The notes: a model not told the origin generated them from the letters alone. Positions 8,856-17,671 are shown, numbered from the stretch's first letter. The stretch: 64,000 nt of DNA from an uncultured Alistipes sp. (GCA_910584485.1 CAJUAV010000003.1:171315-235314), one strand, 5' to 3'. Program-made: numbers and translations.

Positions 8856-9953
8856 TCAGCGGCAGACGATGCGGTCGGCGAAGCGGACGTCGATTTCGCG
8901 CCAGCGCTCCCAGCCGATCACGGGCAACCCCCGCTCGTAGAAACGCAACAGCCTGTCCAATTTCTCCTCCACGTGCTCCAGACGGCCGAAACGGATCGTA
9001 AATCGGCCGCTGCGCGGCACCAGCGAGAGCTCCAGCACCCCCGAGGGGGCGACGGCGGCCACGAGCTCCACGAGCTCCGACCGCCAGAAATCGTCTTTGC
9101 CGACAATTTCTACAAAGGTAAGGAGTTTCATGAAATCTTCGTAGCTTTTTTCCAAATTTTTTTGCCGCCGACGCTGCCGCGCCTGCTCCTCGCCGATGCG
9201 CTCGATCGCCTCGTCGATGCAGCGCGCCTCGTAGCGGTAACGACGCAGCAGCAGCGCCTTCTCCTCGCGCAGCTCCTCGACGCGGCGTTCGAACTCCTCC
9301 TCGGGTTCGAACGCCCACCAGCGGCGTTTGACGCGTCGGCGCCGCACCTCGCGCTGTTTGCGGGCGTTCTGCCGCTCGGCGGCGTAGTGGGGATATTTCG
9401 ACCGTTCGAGCGCCTCGACGAGCGAGTCGATGCGTCCCTTTTCGCGATCGATCCGCTCGCGCATGAGCCCCGTGTGCTTCGCGGGGACGGGCGGACGGTA
9501 GCTCCCCGTCACGACGGGGACGTAGCGGGCCGAGCGGGGCGGGGCGGGAAAGAGGTACCCCGTGCGGGTGACGTAGCTGTTCATCCCCTCGGTCAGCAGC
9601 CGCAGGACGGGCTCGTGCTGCGACAGTTCGATCCGCAGCACGCCGTCGGTCGTCAGGTAGGCCGCGGCGCGGTCGACGAAGCCTCCCGCACGCACCACCC
9701 GCTCGATGGCTGTCAGGTCGACCGAGTCGAGCGGCTGCCCCTGCACCTTCAATCCGCTGCGGGCGAGGCGGCTGCGGACCTCGCGTTCGGTGACGAGCGA
9801 GCCGTGGGCCGTGCTGTCGGTCACCTCGACCTGCACGGTGCCGACGACCGTCGTGCGGCGGGCGCTCCGCGCCAGCGAGGCGGCGTAGAGCACGTAGAGG
9901 GCCACGGCGCTCCAGAGGAGCGCGGGAAAGAGGTATCGTCCGATCTTCCGCAT
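8856..9953 (-). CDS. ftsQ: Cell division protein FtsQ/DivIB with a charged coiled-coil insertion
   Basis: 365 aa bitopic membrane protein of the divisome. It has one N-terminal helix (about residues 8-28), then a POTRA-like segment (VTEREVRSRLARSGLKVQG), then the beta domain (LRIELSQHEPVLRLL, GYLFPAPPRSARYVPVVTG). The closing part, FTIRFGRLEHVEEKLDRLLRF, matches the FtsQ C-terminus. Residues about 160-270 are an Arg/Glu-rich predicted coiled coil inserted in the periplasmic region, making the protein roughly 110 residues longer than usual. Position between murC (9 bp) and ftsA supports the call. Confidence 0.88.
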   Translation of the reverse strand: MRKIGRYLFPALLWSAVALYVLYAASLARSARRTTVVGTVQVEVTDSTAHGSLVTEREVRSRLARSGLKVQGQPLDSVDLTAIERVVRAGGFVDRAAAYLTTDGVLRIELSQHEPVLRLLTEGMNSYVTRTGYLFPAPPRSARYVPVVTGSYRPPVPAKHTGLMRERIDREKGRIDSLVEALERSKYPHYAAERQNARKQREVRRRRVKRRWWAFEPEEEFERRVEELREEKALLLRRYRYEARCIDEAIERIGEEQARQRRRQKNLEKSYEDFMKLLTFVEIVGKDDFWRSELVELVAAVAPSGVLELSLVPRSGRFTIRFGRLEHVEEKLDRLLRFYERGLPVIGWERWREIDVRFADRIVCR

Positions 9954-9962
9954 GCGTCGCGG

Positions 9963-11345
9963 TTATGCTTTTTCGGTGAGCCGTTCGGCGATCGCTGCGC
10001 AGCAGGCGTCGATGTTGCCCGCCCCGAACGAAATCACCACGTCGGTATCCATCGCCGCCACCTCGTCGGCCAGCCGCTCGCGTTCGACGATGCGGCAGGG
10101 CACGGTGATCTGCCGCGCGATGAGCTCCGACGAGATCCCCTCGATCGGCTCCTCGCGCGCGGGATAGATCGGCAGCAGCACCACTTCGTCGGCCTTCGAG
10201 AGCGCCTCGGCGAAGGCGGCGTGCAGATCGCGCGTGCGGGTGTAGAGGTGGGGTTGGAAGAGGGCCGTGATGCGGCGTCCGGGGAAGATCCCCGCCACGG
10301 AGTCGAGCGTCGCGGCCAGCTCGCGCGGATGGTGGGCGTAGTCGTCCATGTAGACGCACGAGGGGGTGTTGACGTAGAGCTCGAAACGGCGTTTGACCCC
10401 CGAGAACGAGGCGAGGGCCCCGCGCAGCGCCTCGCGGTCGAGGGGGCGTCCCTCGCGGCGGGCGGCGATCCAGACGAGGGCCGTCGCCGCGACGGCGTTT
10501 TCGATGTTGACCCGCCCGGGAACCCCCAGCGTGCAGTCGTCGACCGTGCCGTCGGGCAGTACCAGGTCGAAGCGGCAGCGGCCCCCCGCCTCCGTGCGGA
10601 GGTTGCGGGCGTAGAAGTCGGCGGGGGCGTCGCAGGCGTAGCGGTAGACCTCGATCGCGGGGTTGTCGATCCGCACGTCGACTCCCTCTTTGATGACCAG
10701 CGCTCCCTGCGGGCGGATCTGGCGGATGAACTGCGCGAAGGCCTCCTTCACCGCCTCGTGGGTGCCGTAGATGTCGAGGTGGTCGGCATCGGCCGAGGTG
10801 ACCACCGCGGCGTCGGGATAGAGCCGCAGGAACGAACGGTCGAACTCGTCGGCCTCGACCGCCAGCCGCGCCCCCTCGCCGAGGACGAGGTTGCTGCCGA
10901 AATTCTTCGAGATGCCCCCCAGAAAGGCCGAGCCGCCCCCCGTGAGGCAGCGGTTGAGCCACGCCGTGAGGGTCGAGGTGGTGGTTTTGCCGTGCGTGCC
11001 CGCGACGGCCATCACGTACTTGCCCGCCGCGAGGTGGCCCAGCATCTGCGACCGCTTCTCGATCGTAAAGCCATGCGCTTCGAAATAGCGGTATTCGGCG
11101 TGGTCGGTCGGCACGGCGGGGGTGTAGACGACGATCGTCGTCGCGGGGTCGCGGAAGGGGGCGGGGATCCGCTCGACCGCCTCGTCGTAGTGGACGAGGG
11201 CCCCTTCGCGCTCCAGCTCGGCCGTCAGCGGCGAGGGGGTGCGGTCGTAGCCCGCCACGCGGCGGCCTTCGTGCAGGAAATAGCGCGCCAGGGCGCTCAT
11301 GCCGATGCCGCCGATGCCCAAAAAGTAATAGTTTTCGTATTGCAT
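9963..11345 (-). CDS. murC: UDP-N-acetylmuramate--L-alanine ligase
   Basis: 460 aa cytoplasmic ATP-dependent ligase that adds the first amino acid (L-Ala) to UDP-MurNAc. The N-terminal Rossmann motif FLGIGGIGMSALARYFL, the ATP loop GTHGKTTTSTLTAWL, the EADEFDRSFLRLYP acidic motif and the C-terminal DDYAHHPRELAATL, LFQPHLYTRTRDL and SFGAGNID segments are all present. Length is normal. The start is 4 bp after the murG stop and the stop is 9 bp before ftsQ, so murG-murC-ftsQ form a tight operon. Confidence 0.97.
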   Translation of the reverse strand: MQYENYYFLGIGGIGMSALARYFLHEGRRVAGYDRTPSPLTAELEREGALVHYDEAVERIPAPFRDPATTIVVYTPAVPTDHAEYRYFEAHGFTIEKRSQMLGHLAAGKYVMAVAGTHGKTTTSTLTAWLNRCLTGGGSAFLGGISKNFGSNLVLGEGARLAVEADEFDRSFLRLYPDAAVVTSADADHLDIYGTHEAVKEAFAQFIRQIRPQGALVIKEGVDVRIDNPAIEVYRYACDAPADFYARNLRTEAGGRCRFDLVLPDGTVDDCTLGVPGRVNIENAVAATALVWIAARREGRPLDREALRGALASFSGVKRRFELYVNTPSCVYMDDYAHHPRELAATLDSVAGIFPGRRITALFQPHLYTRTRDLHAAFAEALSKADEVVLLPIYPAREEPIEGISSELIARQITVPCRIVERERLADEVAAMDTDVVISFGAGNIDACCAAIAERLTEKA

Positions 11346-11349
11346 CGCG

Positions 11350-12447
11350 TTACAACAGTTTCAGGATTTCGTCGACGATCTCTTCTGCGGCGCGGGGGCG
11401 CGCCAGCCCTTCGAGGGCGGCGCTCATCGCCGCGAGGCGCTCCGCGTCGTCGAGCAGGGCGAGGGCCGCGGGGATCGCCTCCGTGCGGCAGCGGTCGTCG
11501 GGCACCAGCGCGGCCGCCCCCGCGCGTTCGAGGGCGCGGGCGTTCTTCGTCTGGTGGTCTTCGGCGACGTTGGGCGAGGGGACGAAGAGGACGGGTTTCG
11601 CCACGAGGCAGAGCTCCGAGACGGTCCCCGCGCCGCTGCGCGAGATGACCAGGTCGGCCGCCGCGTAGGCGTCGTCCATGCGCTCGATGAAGGCCCCCTG
11701 CCAGATGCCCCGCACGGGGTGCTCGGCCAGGAAGGCGCGCATCTCGGCCTCGTAGTACTTGCCCGTCTGCCAGATCACCTGCACGGGGGCTTCGCCGTCG
11801 AGGGTGCGGATCCACTGCTTCATCATTTCGTTCAGCGAGCGGGTGCCGAGCGAGCCGCCCACCACGAGCAGCGTGCGGCGGCTGGCGTCGAGGCCGAAGC
11901 GGGCCGCGGCGGCCGCGCGGTCGGGCCCCTCCTTCGAGAAGCGGCCGCGCAGCGGGTTGCCCGTCAGGAGGATCTTTTCGGCGGGGAAGAAGCGCTCCAT
12001 GCCCGCATAGGCGGTGCAGATGCGGCGCGCCGAGCGGGCGAGGATCTTGTTCGTGAGGCCCGCGTAGGAGTTCTGCTCCTGGATGAGGGTCGGAATCCCC
12101 AGCCGCTGCGCCGCCCACAGCACGGGGGCGCTGGCGTAGCCGCCGAAGCCGACGACGACGTCGGCGCCGAAGGCGCGGATCGTCCGTCGGGCGAGGCGGA
12201 GGCTCCGCAGCACCTTGAAGGGGACGAGCAGGTTTTTCGGTTCGAGGCGGCGCTGGAGCCCCGCGATGGGGAGGCCGACGATCCGATAGCCCAGCGCGGG
12301 GACCTTCTCCATCTCCATCTTGCCCTCGGCGCCGACGAAGAGGAGTTCGACCTCGTCGCCGAGGCGGCGCTTCAGGGCTTCGGCCACCGCCACGGCGGGG
12401 TAGATGTGGCCGCCCGTGCCGCCGCCCGAAAGAATGATCTTTTTCAT
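11350..12447 (-). CDS. murG: UDP-GlcNAc:lipid I N-acetylglucosaminyltransferase
   Basis: 365 aa GT28 glycosyltransferase that turns lipid I into lipid II at the inner face of the membrane. The N-terminal SGGGTGGHIYPAVAVAEAL is diagnostic. GFGGYASAPVLWAA, IQEQNSYAGLTNKIL, VVGGSLGTRSLNE and the donor-site SRSGAGTVSELCL follow in order. The frame continues upstream of this point without a stop, but the ATG at 12447 gives the normal N-terminus MKKIILSGGG. In most Bacteroidota dcw clusters ftsW precedes murG. Here comM does, 71 bp away. Confidence 0.97.
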   Translation of the reverse strand: MKKIILSGGGTGGHIYPAVAVAEALKRRLGDEVELLFVGAEGKMEMEKVPALGYRIVGLPIAGLQRRLEPKNLLVPFKVLRSLRLARRTIRAFGADVVVGFGGYASAPVLWAAQRLGIPTLIQEQNSYAGLTNKILARSARRICTAYAGMERFFPAEKILLTGNPLRGRFSKEGPDRAAAAARFGLDASRRTLLVVGGSLGTRSLNEMMKQWIRTLDGEAPVQVIWQTGKYYEAEMRAFLAEHPVRGIWQGAFIERMDDAYAAADLVISRSGAGTVSELCLVAKPVLFVPSPNVAEDHQTKNARALERAGAAALVPDDRCRTEAIPAALALLDDAERLAAMSAALEGLARPRAAEEIVDEILKLL

Positions 12448-12518
12448 CGTATGATACGTTGTTCGTTTGCTTGCATGTTTTCGGCCTCGCTCCGGCGTTC
12501 GTCGGAGCGGGGGATGTG

Positions 12519-14054
12519 TCAGCGGGGCCGGTCGAGTCGCCGGTAGCCGATCGCCTCGGCGACGTCGATCGGCTCGATCCGCTCGCGGTCCGCCAGGTCG
12601 GCGATCGTGCGCGCCACCTTCCGAATGCGGTCGCAGGCGCGGGCCGAGAGTTCGAGCTCCCGCATGGCGCGTTCGAGCAGCCGTTCGCAGGATGCGTCGA
12701 GCGGACAGAAGCGCTCCACCAGCGGCGCGGTCATCCGCGCGTTCGTGCGGCATCCGTCGATCCCTTCGAAGCGTCGGCGCTGCACCTCGCGGGCGCGCAC
12801 CACCCGTTCGCGGATCGCGGCGCTCGGCTCGCCCGCGGCGGCTCCCTGCAACTCGGCGGGGTCGAGGGGCGCCACCTCGATCTGGAGGTCGATGCGGTCG
12901 AGCAGCGGCCCCGAAATGCGGTTTCGGTAGCGGTGCACGGCCCCCGGGGGACAGGTGCAGCAGCGGGTCGGGTGGCCGTGGTAGCCGCAGGGGCAGGGGT
13001 TCATCGCCGCTACGAGGGTGAAATCGGCGGGGTAGCGGATGCGGTAGCCCGCCCGCGCCACGACGCTCGCGCGATCTTCGAGGGGCTGCCGCAGCGTTTC
13101 GAGGGCCGAGCGGCCGAATTCGGGCAGCTCGTCCAGAAAGAGGACGCCGTTGTGGGCCATCGACACCTCGCCCGGGCAGGGCGGCTGGCTGCCGCCGATG
13201 AGCGCCGCCTGCGAGGCGGTGTGGTGCGGGGCGCGGAAGGGTCGCTGCCGCAGCAGGCCGCTGTCGCGGCGCAGCCCCGCCACGGAGTGGATGCGGGTCG
13301 TTTCGAGCGCTTCGTCGAGCGTGAGCGGCGGCAGGATGGTCGGCAGGCGGCGGGCCAGCATCGTCTTGCCCGCCCCCGGGGCGCCGATGAGCAGCACGTT
13401 GTGGCCGCCCGCGGCGGCGATCTCCAGCGCCCGTTTGGCGCGCTGCTGCCCCCGAACGTCGGCGAAATCTTCGGCATAGGGTGCGGCGGGCGCATCGTGC
13501 GGGTCGGTCGGAAGGGCCTCGGCGCGGGTCGGCTCGAGCGCACGGGTGCCGTTCAGCAGGTCGATCGCCTCGCGGAGCGTGGCGACGCCGTAGACGGCGG
13601 GCCCCTCGACGACGGCCGCTTCGGCGGCGCTTTCGCGCGGCAGGATCATGCGCCGCAGCCCCGCTTCGCGGGCGGCGAGGGCCAGCGACAGCACCCCGCG
13701 CACGGGGCGCACCGAGCCGTCGAGCGAGAGCTCGCCGCAGATCATCGTCTCGTCGAGCCCGTCGGCTTCGATGCGGCCCATCGCCGCCAGGATGCCCGCG
13801 GCGATCGGCAGGTCGAAACCCGCCCCCTCCTTGCGCAGGTCGGCGGGGGCGAGGTTGACCACCACCTTGCGGCCCGACATGCGTTCGCCCGAGTTCTCGA
13901 AGGCGGCGCGGATGCGCTGCTCGCTCTCCTTGACGGCGCTGTCGGGCAGGCCGACCAGGTGCAGCCCCACGCCGCCGCTGCCGATGTGGACCTCGACGGT
14001 CACCGGTACGGCATCGATCCCGAGCAGGGCGGCGGCATGGGTGCGGACGAACAT
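12519..14054 (-). CDS. comM: YifB/ComM-family Mg-chelatase-like AAA+ ATPase
   Basis: 511 aa. The N-terminal Lon-protease-like fold (HIGSGGVGLHLVGLPDSAVKES) is followed by the Mg-chelatase AAA+ core with Walker A GAPGAGKTMLARRLP, Walker B GVLFLDELPEF, and the Cys cluster NPCPCGYHGHPTRCCTCPP. The C-terminal domain ends in a helical bundle. In Vibrio and Haemophilus, ComM is a hexameric helicase that helps branch migration of DNA taken up by transformation. A similar role here is inferred. The start at 14054 gives MFVRTHAAALLGID, the family's usual N-terminus. Confidence 0.93.
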   Translation of the reverse strand: MFVRTHAAALLGIDAVPVTVEVHIGSGGVGLHLVGLPDSAVKESEQRIRAAFENSGERMSGRKVVVNLAPADLRKEGAGFDLPIAAGILAAMGRIEADGLDETMICGELSLDGSVRPVRGVLSLALAAREAGLRRMILPRESAAEAAVVEGPAVYGVATLREAIDLLNGTRALEPTRAEALPTDPHDAPAAPYAEDFADVRGQQRAKRALEIAAAGGHNVLLIGAPGAGKTMLARRLPTILPPLTLDEALETTRIHSVAGLRRDSGLLRQRPFRAPHHTASQAALIGGSQPPCPGEVSMAHNGVLFLDELPEFGRSALETLRQPLEDRASVVARAGYRIRYPADFTLVAAMNPCPCGYHGHPTRCCTCPPGAVHRYRNRISGPLLDRIDLQIEVAPLDPAELQGAAAGEPSAAIRERVVRAREVQRRRFEGIDGCRTNARMTAPLVERFCPLDASCERLLERAMRELELSARACDRIRKVARTIADLADRERIEPIDVAEAIGYRRLDRPR

Positions 14055-14428
14055 GGGCGTAGTATGGCGGTTTCGGGTTGGCGGTTCGGTTTCGTTGTCG
14101 TTGCGCGGTCGTTCCGCGTGTCGGGTTCGATCCCGCGGGGGATCGGCGGGACGGATTCGCACGTGCGTGCGGCAGCTCGCTCCGCTCGGCTGCGCGCCGT
14201 CGATGCTGTTTCGACGTCGCAGACGTCGGCGGGCCGAAGCCTCCGCGCGCGAAGGCCCGCATCTTATCGACGCGGGCTCTCCGCAGGCTTCGCCCCGAGT
14301 GCGGAATCGACCTCGCAGAGGTCGGCAGCCCGCAGCCGCCCCCGGCGGAGGGCTGCTCTCTTCGCTCGATGCCGCCTCCGCTCGGCTGTGGGCGGCGGGG
14401 CCGTTCGGATGTCGGCAGCCGCCTCTTT
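14055..14428. repeat. Intergenic palindromic repeat pair (family copies 1 and 2)
   Basis: 374 bp without a gene between comM and dnaB. Copy 1 has the terminal hairpin CGACGT / ACGTCG (14212-14217 and 14223-14228, loop CGCAG), then a bulged hairpin with outer arms GCGGGCC (14229-14235) and GGCCCGC (14254-14260), then a distal AGGCTTCG near 14285 that can compete for pairing. Copy 2 has CGACCT / AGGTCG (14308-14324, loop CGCAG), then outer arms GCAGCCC (14325-14331) and GGGCTGC (14350-14356) with an inner CCGCC / GGCGG stem. 14055-14200 holds nothing I recognise. Confidence 0.82.
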
Positions 14429-16009
14429 TTAAAACGGCACCTCCTCGTCCAGCGCGCCCGGGGTCATGCGGACGGGGGGCTGGGGCGGCAGGCCGAACTC
14501 GTCGCCGCCCGTCGCCGCGCCCAGTCCGCCGCCTGCGGGCAGGTTCGCGCCGCTGGCGTAGTCGTCGTAGGCCTGCTGGGCGTCGGCCGCCTGCTGCGGG
14601 GGCAGCATCGCGTCGTCGACGTCGAGGAACCGCGCCTGCTCCTTGATGAAGCGCAGGTTGACGTCGCAGACGGCGCCGTTGCGGTGCTTGGCGAGGATGA
14701 TTTCGGCCATGCCGTCGGTCGGCATGCCGTTCTCGTCCTGGTGGATGCCGTAGTATTCGGGACGGTGGATGAAGGCGACGATATCGGCATCCTGCTCGAT
14801 GGCACCCGACTCGCGCAGGTCCGAGAGCTGCGGCCGCTTCGAGCCGCCGCGCATTTCGGTCTGGCGGCTGAGCTGCGACAGGGCGATGATCGGCACGTTC
14901 AGCTCCTTGGCGATCGCCTTCAGCGTACGCGAAATGAAGGCCACCTCCTGCTCGCGGTTGCCGTTCTTCGTGTCGGTGTTGCCCGTCATGAGCTGGAGGT
15001 AGTCGATGATGATGATCTTGATGTCGTTGTGGATCTTCAGACGGCGCGCCTTCGAACGGAATTCGAAGACCGAAAGGGCGGGCGTGTCGTCGATGAAGAG
15101 GGGCGCGGTCGAGAGCGGCTTGGTGGCCGATTCGAGGTGGCGCCATTGTTCGGGCGAGAGGCGTCCCGACTTGACGTCGGTGCCGCTCAAACCCGTCTCG
15201 GCGATGATCAGACGCATCATGAGCTGCACGGCCGACATCTCGAGCGAGAAGAAGGCGACCCCCTGTTCGTGGTCGACGGCCATGTTGCGCGCCATCGAGA
15301 GGACGAAGGCGGTCTTGCCCATCGAGGGTCGGGCCGCGATGATGATCAGGTCCGAGAGCTGCCAGCCGAGCGTCACGCGGTCGATCGCCATGAAGCCCGA
15401 CGGAACGCCGTTGAAGCTGCTCGTGTTTTTCGAGGCCTCCTCGATCTGCGCCAGCGCACGCGCCAGGATCTCCTTCGAGGCCTGCACGGAGCGCTTGACG
15501 TGTCCTTCGGAGACCTTGAAAATTTCGCCCTCGGCGAAGCCGATGAGCTCCGTGACGTCGGTCGATTCGTCGTAGGAGCGCTTCTGGATTTCGGTCGCCG
15601 AGCGGATCAGCTCGCGCTGGACGTATTTTTGGGCGATGATCTTGGCGTGGAACTCGACGTTGGCCGCCGAGCCGACCTTCTGCGTCAGACGGGCCAGGTA
15701 GGCGGCGCCGCCCACCTTCTGCAACTCCTTTTTGACCTTCAGCCGCTCCGTGACCGTGTAGAGGTCGATCGGTTTGAGCTCCATCGAGAGTTCGTTGATC
15801 GCCTTGTAGATCAGACGGTGCTCCTCGGTGTAGAAGGCTTCGGGGGCGACGTACTCCTGCACGGCGATGATGCTGTCCTTTTCGAGCATCAGGGCGCCCA
15901 GCACCGCCTCCTCCAGTTCGACCGCCTGGGGGGGTACGTTGCCGGCCGTTTCGGTCAGGGTTTCGAATGCCTCCCGATTGCGCGAGGCGGGGGTGTAGTT
16001 GTTTGCCAT
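14429..16009 (-). CDS. dnaB: Replicative DNA helicase DnaB
   Basis: 526 aa hexameric helicase that unwinds DNA at the replication fork. The N-terminal domain starts PPQAVELEEAVLGALMLE. The RecA-like domain has Walker A ARPSMGKTAFVL, Walker B KIIIIDYLQLM, and the conserved SQLSRQTEMR and LSDLRESGAIEQDADIVAF motifs. The tail from about residue 470 is Gln/Gly/Pro-rich and ends in acidic DEEVPF, reminiscent of protein-docking tails. The ATG at 16009 is preceded by a good promoter (16040-16070). The open frame upstream of it is only repeat DNA. Confidence 0.97.
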   Translation of the reverse strand: MANNYTPASRNREAFETLTETAGNVPPQAVELEEAVLGALMLEKDSIIAVQEYVAPEAFYTEEHRLIYKAINELSMELKPIDLYTVTERLKVKKELQKVGGAAYLARLTQKVGSAANVEFHAKIIAQKYVQRELIRSATEIQKRSYDESTDVTELIGFAEGEIFKVSEGHVKRSVQASKEILARALAQIEEASKNTSSFNGVPSGFMAIDRVTLGWQLSDLIIIAARPSMGKTAFVLSMARNMAVDHEQGVAFFSLEMSAVQLMMRLIIAETGLSGTDVKSGRLSPEQWRHLESATKPLSTAPLFIDDTPALSVFEFRSKARRLKIHNDIKIIIIDYLQLMTGNTDTKNGNREQEVAFISRTLKAIAKELNVPIIALSQLSRQTEMRGGSKRPQLSDLRESGAIEQDADIVAFIHRPEYYGIHQDENGMPTDGMAEIILAKHRNGAVCDVNLRFIKEQARFLDVDDAMLPPQQAADAQQAYDDYASGANLPAGGGLGAATGGDEFGLPPQPPVRMTPGALDEEVPF

Positions 16010-16039
16010 CTGCTTTTCGCTTACCGCTTCTTTCCGCTT

Positions 16040-16070
16040 CAAAAGTAGCAATTCGATGGGACATTTCAAA
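16040..16070 (-). promoter_or_regulatory. Bacteroidota-type promoter for dnaB
   Basis: Read on the minus strand: -33 element TTTG (complement of 16067-16070), 19-bp spacer, -7 element TACTTTTG (complement of 16040-16047). This matches the TTTG / TAnnTTTG consensus of the primary sigma factor of Bacteroidota. The 5' leader to the dnaB ATG would be about 30 nt. Confidence 0.8.
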
Positions 16071-16139
16071 ACCCGCGTCGCAACAAATCGACAAACGGCG
16101 GTTTTTTGGCGGCGGGGGTTGCGGGCCAGCTTGTCGGAG

Positions 16140-16425
16140 GAGGCATGCGGGGGTTCGATCCCGTCAGGGGTCGGCGGGGCGAAGCTTTCCGCCCTGTGCA
16201 TCGTCGCAAGCCGAACGGTTCGACCTCGCAAGAGGTCGGCAGCCCGCAGCCGCCCCCTGGCGGAGGGCTGCAACTCGCGAGAGTGCGCTCGTCGCAGGCT
16301 CCTCCGCTCGGCTGCGGGGAGGTTGCGACATTTCGCTCCCGTCAGGGATCGGCGGGCCGAAGCCTTGGCGCGCTTAAGGCCCGTATGGGGCGTCTCTTCG
16401 CAGGCTGCGGCCCGAATACGCTTCG
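16140..16425. repeat. Intergenic palindromic repeats (family copies 3-5)
   Basis: Three copies between dnaB and the methyltransferase gene. Copy 3: CGATCCC / GGGGTCG (16156-16173, one G-T pair), then a degenerate body. Copy 4: CGACCT / AGGTCG (16221-16238), then outer arms GCAGCCC (16239-16245) and GGGCTGC (16265-16271). Copy 5: CGCTCCC / GGGATCG (16334-16351), then GCGGGCC (16352-16358) and GGCCCG (16378-16383) with inner arms CCTT / AAGG, where other copies have CCTCC / GGAGG. The inner stem therefore changes on both sides together. Confidence 0.8.
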
Positions 16426-16436
16426 CGCGGCAGGCG

Positions 16437-16525
16437 CGTGCCGTTCGCCGCCGCCCCACGCGGCAGCACGGCAGGTTCGCAGCAGGCTGCTCACGGCCGC
16501 CCTGCCGCCGTCGGCGAACCTCGCT
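16437..16525. repeat. Second palindromic repeat type, copy a
   Basis: A stem GTTCGCCG (16443-16450) / CGGCGAAC (16512-16519) encloses about 60 bp of GC-rich sequence with its own pairing potential. The same outer arms, the flanking GCGTGCC and the CTGCCGCCGT word recur at 48178-48258 in another gap, again directly after a copy of the main family. The rest of the gap, 16526-16588, shows nothing further. Confidence 0.7.
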
Positions 16526-16588
16526 CGGGCGCTCGGAACGGATTCGTTTTTCGGGCGAACCTGCGTGTCCCGAATCCGAATCGCCTCT

Positions 16589-17368
16589 CTACGAGGCGCT
16601 TTTCCGAACGACGTAGATCCGATCCTGCGGCAGCGCGAAGCGGGTCCGCTCCGCTTCCGTCAGGCGGGCGGCGTAGTCGACCGCTTCGGCCTCGAAACCC
16701 GCCTCGCGGAGGCGGTCGACGAAGTCGGTGCCGTAGATGCGCCGATGGTCGTACTGGCCGAAGATGCGGGTGCGCGCGGCGGGATCGGTGATCGAGTCGT
16801 CCTCGAAGGTGGCGGCGCGGTCGAGCTCCACGGGCGAGAGCAGCACGCCCCAGCCGCCCGGGCGGAGGATGCGCCGCAGTTCGCGCATCGCCTGCCGATC
16901 GTCGGCGACGTGTTCGAGCAGGTGGTTGCAGATCACGCAGTCGAACGAGGCGTCGGGCAGCGGGATCTGCTGGACGTCGAAATGGAGTCGGGCGAGCGGG
17001 CTTTCGAGGTCGGCCGTCACGTAGCGTTCGGGGCAGTCGGCGTAGCGTTTGCCGAGGTGCCGCATCAGGCAGACCTCGGGTGCGACGTGCAGCAGCCGCG
17101 GCCGCGTTTCGAGGAGCTCCGTTTCGCGTGTCAGGTAGAGCCAGAGCAGGCGGTGGCGTTCGAGCGCGAGGCAGTGCGGGCAGAGGGCGTTCGGCCGCGG
17201 GACGACGTAGCCGTAGGGCAGGAAGCGGCGGTAGCGGCGGCCGCAGACGGGGCACTGCACGCGGCGGCCCGCATAGAAGAGGCCGACGAGGGGCAGCAGC
17301 TGCTCCGCGATCCGTTGCAGCGCGGGACGGGAGATGTGGTTGAGCAACCACCGAATGAGTCGTTTCAT
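16589..17368 (-). CDS. SAM-dependent methyltransferase with N-terminal zinc-ribbon-like motif
   Basis: 259 aa class I methyltransferase. LLHVAPEVCLMRHL is the likely SAM-binding motif I region and ESPLARLHFDVQQIPLPDASFDCVICNHLLEHV the motif II-III region, followed by RRILRPGGWGVLLSPV. Ahead of it two CxxC pairs (Cys39/Cys42 in CPVCGRRY, Cys63/Cys66 in CPHC) could bind zinc. A hydrophobic/basic N-terminal helix may contact the membrane. Substrate unknown. The start overlaps the xseB stop as ATGA, so it is probably co-translated with xseB. Confidence 0.8.
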   Translation of the reverse strand: MKRLIRWLLNHISRPALQRIAEQLLPLVGLFYAGRRVQCPVCGRRYRRFLPYGYVVPRPNALCPHCLALERHRLLWLYLTRETELLETRPRLLHVAPEVCLMRHLGKRYADCPERYVTADLESPLARLHFDVQQIPLPDASFDCVICNHLLEHVADDRQAMRELRRILRPGGWGVLLSPVELDRAATFEDDSITDPAARTRIFGQYDHRRIYGTDFVDRLREAGFEAEAVDYAARLTEAERTRFALPQDRIYVVRKSAS

Positions 17369-17565
17369 TCCGCGTCGAGAATTTGGGTAACCTCGCCCTC
17401 GACCCGCTTCAGCTGCGCTTTGCAGGCGGCGATGAGCTCCGTGGCACGCTTCACTTCGGCGGTGAGCGTGTCGACGTCGGGTTGTTCGGTGCGGAATTTC
17501 GCCAGGATGCGTTCGATCTCGGCGATCGCATCGGCGTAGTTGCAGGCGTTCTTTTTCTTGGCCAT
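17365..17565 (-). CDS. xseB: Exodeoxyribonuclease VII small subunit
   Basis: 66 aa. XseB binds XseA in a large complex that degrades single-stranded DNA. The sequence MAKKKNACNYADAIAEIE, then ILAKFRTEQPDVDTLTAEVKRATELI and CKAQLKRVEGEV, is the expected two-helix hairpin. The ATG at 17565 removes an unlikely upstream extension that runs into repeat DNA. Normally xseB follows xseA directly. Here an esterase gene and a palindromic repeat intervene. It overlaps the downstream methyltransferase by 4 bp. Confidence 0.92.
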   Translation of the reverse strand: MAKKKNACNYADAIAEIERILAKFRTEQPDVDTLTAEVKRATELIAACKAQLKRVEGEVTQILDAE

Positions 17566-17581
17566 GGCGGTGTCGTAAAGG

Positions 17582-17671
17582 CGGCTTCCGTGCAGGAAGC
17601 CGTACGGGCCGCAGCCTCGGCGCGCGGAGGCCCGCAAATGGCGCTCCTCGGCAGGCTGCGGTCCGGTTGTG
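17582..17671. repeat. Intergenic palindromic repeat (family copy 6)
   Basis: Terminal hairpin GGCTTCC / GGAAGCC (17583-17589, 17595-17601, loop GTGCA), then the bulged body: CGGGCC (17605-17610) pairs with GGCCCG (17629-17634), with inner CCTC / GAGG. A distal AGGCTGCGGTCC (from about 17653) can instead pair with GGGCCGCAGCCT, so two folds compete. It lies between xseB and the esterase gene. Confidence 0.78.

Noticed and set aside
16010..16459. Longer DnaB starting in the repeat region
   Set aside because: The extension crosses a strong promoter (16040-16070) and repeat DNA. The ATG at 16009 gives a normal DnaB N-terminus.
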